A DNA stretch of 5,856 nt from Clostridia bacterium. Lineage in GTDB: Bacteria; Bacillota; Clostridia; UBA1381. A program made the translations under genes and the position numbers. Below are positions 4,867 to 5,856 of the stretch, in pieces (positions within the stretch are counted from its first letter, which is position 1; every line of letters begins with the position of its first letter). The notes beneath the pieces were generated by a model, which was given only the letters and a program-made list of their open reading frames with translations, ran no database searches and was not told the origin of the DNA. The stretch spans positions 1-5,856 of the forward strand of contig CAAGKL010000066.1 of NCBI GenBank assembly GCA_900770405.1. Reading direction: 5' to 3'.

Positions 4867-5856
4867 TCACATAACATCTTCGGGCGAAGCGATTTTTCCG
4901 GCTATTGCCGATGCCGCCGCAACGGCGGGGCTTGCCAGATAAACCTCGGATTTCGTGTGACCCATTCTGCCGATAAAGTTGCGGTTCGTGGTGGAAACGC
5001 ATCTCTCGCCCTCGGCGAGTATGCCCATATGCCCGCCCAGGCACGGTCCGCACGTCGGCGTGGAAATCACGCAGCCCGCATCAAGCAGGGTGAGGATAGT
5101 GCCGTCGGTGAGCGCCTCGCGGTAAATTCGCTGCGTCGCAGGGAATACGATTGCGCGGAGACCTTTTTTGATTTTTTTGCCTTTCAGAACCGCCGCCGCC
5201 GCGTGCAGGTCGGAAAGCCTGCCGTTTGTGCACGAGCCGATGACAATCTGGTCGATTGCGATGTCGCCCCAGTTTTCGGGCGTGTGCGCATTCTCGGGAA
5301 GATGCGGGAACGCGACGGTGTAAGGCACCTTTGAAAGGTCAATGTCGATTACGCGTATGTAGGGCGCGTCGGGGTCGGCGGTGTACTCGGTGAAGCTCTT
5401 TGTCGAGTGCTCCGCCATATATTCGCGGGTCTTGTCGTCAACCTCGAAAATTCCGTTCTTTGCGCCAGCCTCGATTGCCATATTCGCAATCGTGAACCGA
5501 TCGTCCATAGACAGCGAATGCAGGCCCTCGCCGCCAAACTCCATCGACTTGTAGAGTGCGCCGTCAACGCCAATCATACCGATGATGTGCAAAATCAGAT
5601 CCTTGCCCGACACGTGTCCGGAAAGCTTGCCGGTGAGGTTAAAACGGATAGCCTCGGGCACTTTGAACCAGGCTTTGCCGGTCGCCATACCGGCAGCCAT
5701 ATCGGTCGAGCCCACGCCGGTCGAAAACGCGCCGAGCGCGCCGTAGGTGCAGGTATGCGAGTCCGCCCCGATAACGACGTCGCCCGCGACAACGAGCCCC
5801 TTCTCGGGCAGCAGCGCGTGCTCAATGCCCATTTCGCCGACCTCAAAAAAATTCTC
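4867..5856 (-). CDS. leuC: 3-isopropylmalate dehydratase large subunit (5'-truncated)
   Basis: The C-terminal 329 residues of the aconitase-superfamily large subunit, which carries the [4Fe-4S] cluster. The frame is open through the right edge of the window. The visible start ENFFEVGEMGIEHALLPEKG is internal to the family, so roughly 90 N-terminal residues are missing; the Met in GEMGIEH is not a real start. Motifs in the fragment are GADSHTCTYGALGAF (30-44) and the three cluster cysteines: GSCTNGR (Cys209) and CGPCLGG (Cys269, Cys272). The C-terminal NRNFIGRMGH (291-300) is also present. The overall pattern is the ~420-aa archaeal/clostridial LeuC type rather than the ~466-aa bacterial one. 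It is the first visible gene of leuC-leuD-leuB and is directly followed by the leuD ribosome binding site. Homoaconitase-type enzymes share this architecture; adjacent leuB favours leucine synthesis. Confidence 0.97.
   Translation of the reverse strand, partial: ENFFEVGEMGIEHALLPEKGLVVAGDVVIGADSHTCTYGALGAFSTGVGSTDMAAGMATGKAWFKVPEAIRFNLTGKLSGHVSGKDLILHIIGMIGVDGALYKSMEFGGEGLHSLSMDDRFTIANMAIEAGAKNGIFEVDDKTREYMAEHSTKSFTEYTADPDAPYIRVIDIDLSKVPYTVAFPHLPENAHTPENWGDIAIDQIVIGSCTNGRLSDLHAAAAVLKGKKIKKGLRAIVFPATQRIYREALTDGTILTLLDAGCVISTPTCGPCLGGHMGILAEGERCVSTTNRNFIGRMGHTKSEVYLASPAVAAASAIAGKIASPEDVM

Noticed and set aside
4850..5053. Upstream extension of leuD to an ATG at 5053, giving a 230-aa protein.
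   Set aside because: The extension lies out of frame inside conserved leuC sequence, has no LeuD-like residues, and the ATG at 4849 has a good ribosome binding site and gives the normal family length.
5833..5856. A leucine T-box, attenuator or BCAA-responsive leader for the leu operon.
   Set aside because: The visible sequence is still inside leuC; the 5' end of the operon is outside the window, so nothing can be said about its leader.

Overview
The window is a 5.9-kb fragment that looks like an endospore-forming member of the Clostridia (Firmicutes), probably an uncultured gut-type lineage. The evidence is a SpoVM-like sporulation peptide, strong AGGAGG-type ribosome binding sites, a GC-rich third codon position set against very A/T-rich intergenic DNA, and a large clostridial-type acyl-CoA dehydratase activase. 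The first 20 bases are not genomic: they match the 3' end of the Illumina TruSeq read-1 adapter. The sequence is therefore an assembled contig that was not fully trimmed at its left end. Both outermost genes are cut by the window.

Layout, left to right. (1) 21-1310, minus strand: the N-terminal 430 residues of a protein with two tandem activase (BcrAD/BadFG-type ATPase) domains. It is preceded by a clear sigma-A-type promoter, and its C-terminus is lost at the adapter junction. (2) 1449-1741, minus strand: a compact two-gene unit of very small ORFs. It contains a 53-aa cysteine-rich hydrophobic protein of unknown function, then a 22-aa SpoVM-like peptide whose Shine-Dalgarno sequence overlaps the upstream stop codon, then a strong intrinsic terminator. 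(3) 1742-1922: a 181-bp divergent intergenic region with an inverted repeat, a perfect 11-bp tandem repeat and a third half-match placed three repeat lengths further on. (4) 1923-3131, plus strand: a membrane-anchored HtrA/DegP-family serine protease with one PDZ domain. (5) 3132-3291: two back-to-back intrinsic terminators, one for each converging transcription unit. (6) 3292-5856, minus strand: the leucine biosynthesis genes in the order leuC (5'-truncated), leuD, leuB, packed as one operon.

Together LeuC and LeuD form isopropylmalate isomerase and LeuB is 3-isopropylmalate dehydrogenase, so this operon covers the two middle steps of leucine synthesis. 2-isopropylmalate synthase would have to lie upstream, outside the window, or elsewhere. 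HtrA is an envelope protein-quality protease and probably stress-regulated. The SpoVM-like peptide points to spore-coat assembly. The activase points to radical-type 2-hydroxyacyl-CoA dehydration or a related ATP-driven [4Fe-4S] electron transfer. No evidence links these units into a single system.

The most notable content is the pair of tiny genes at 1498-1741, which standard minimum-length gene calling would miss. The 53-aa partner of SpoVM is the best candidate here for something not yet described.
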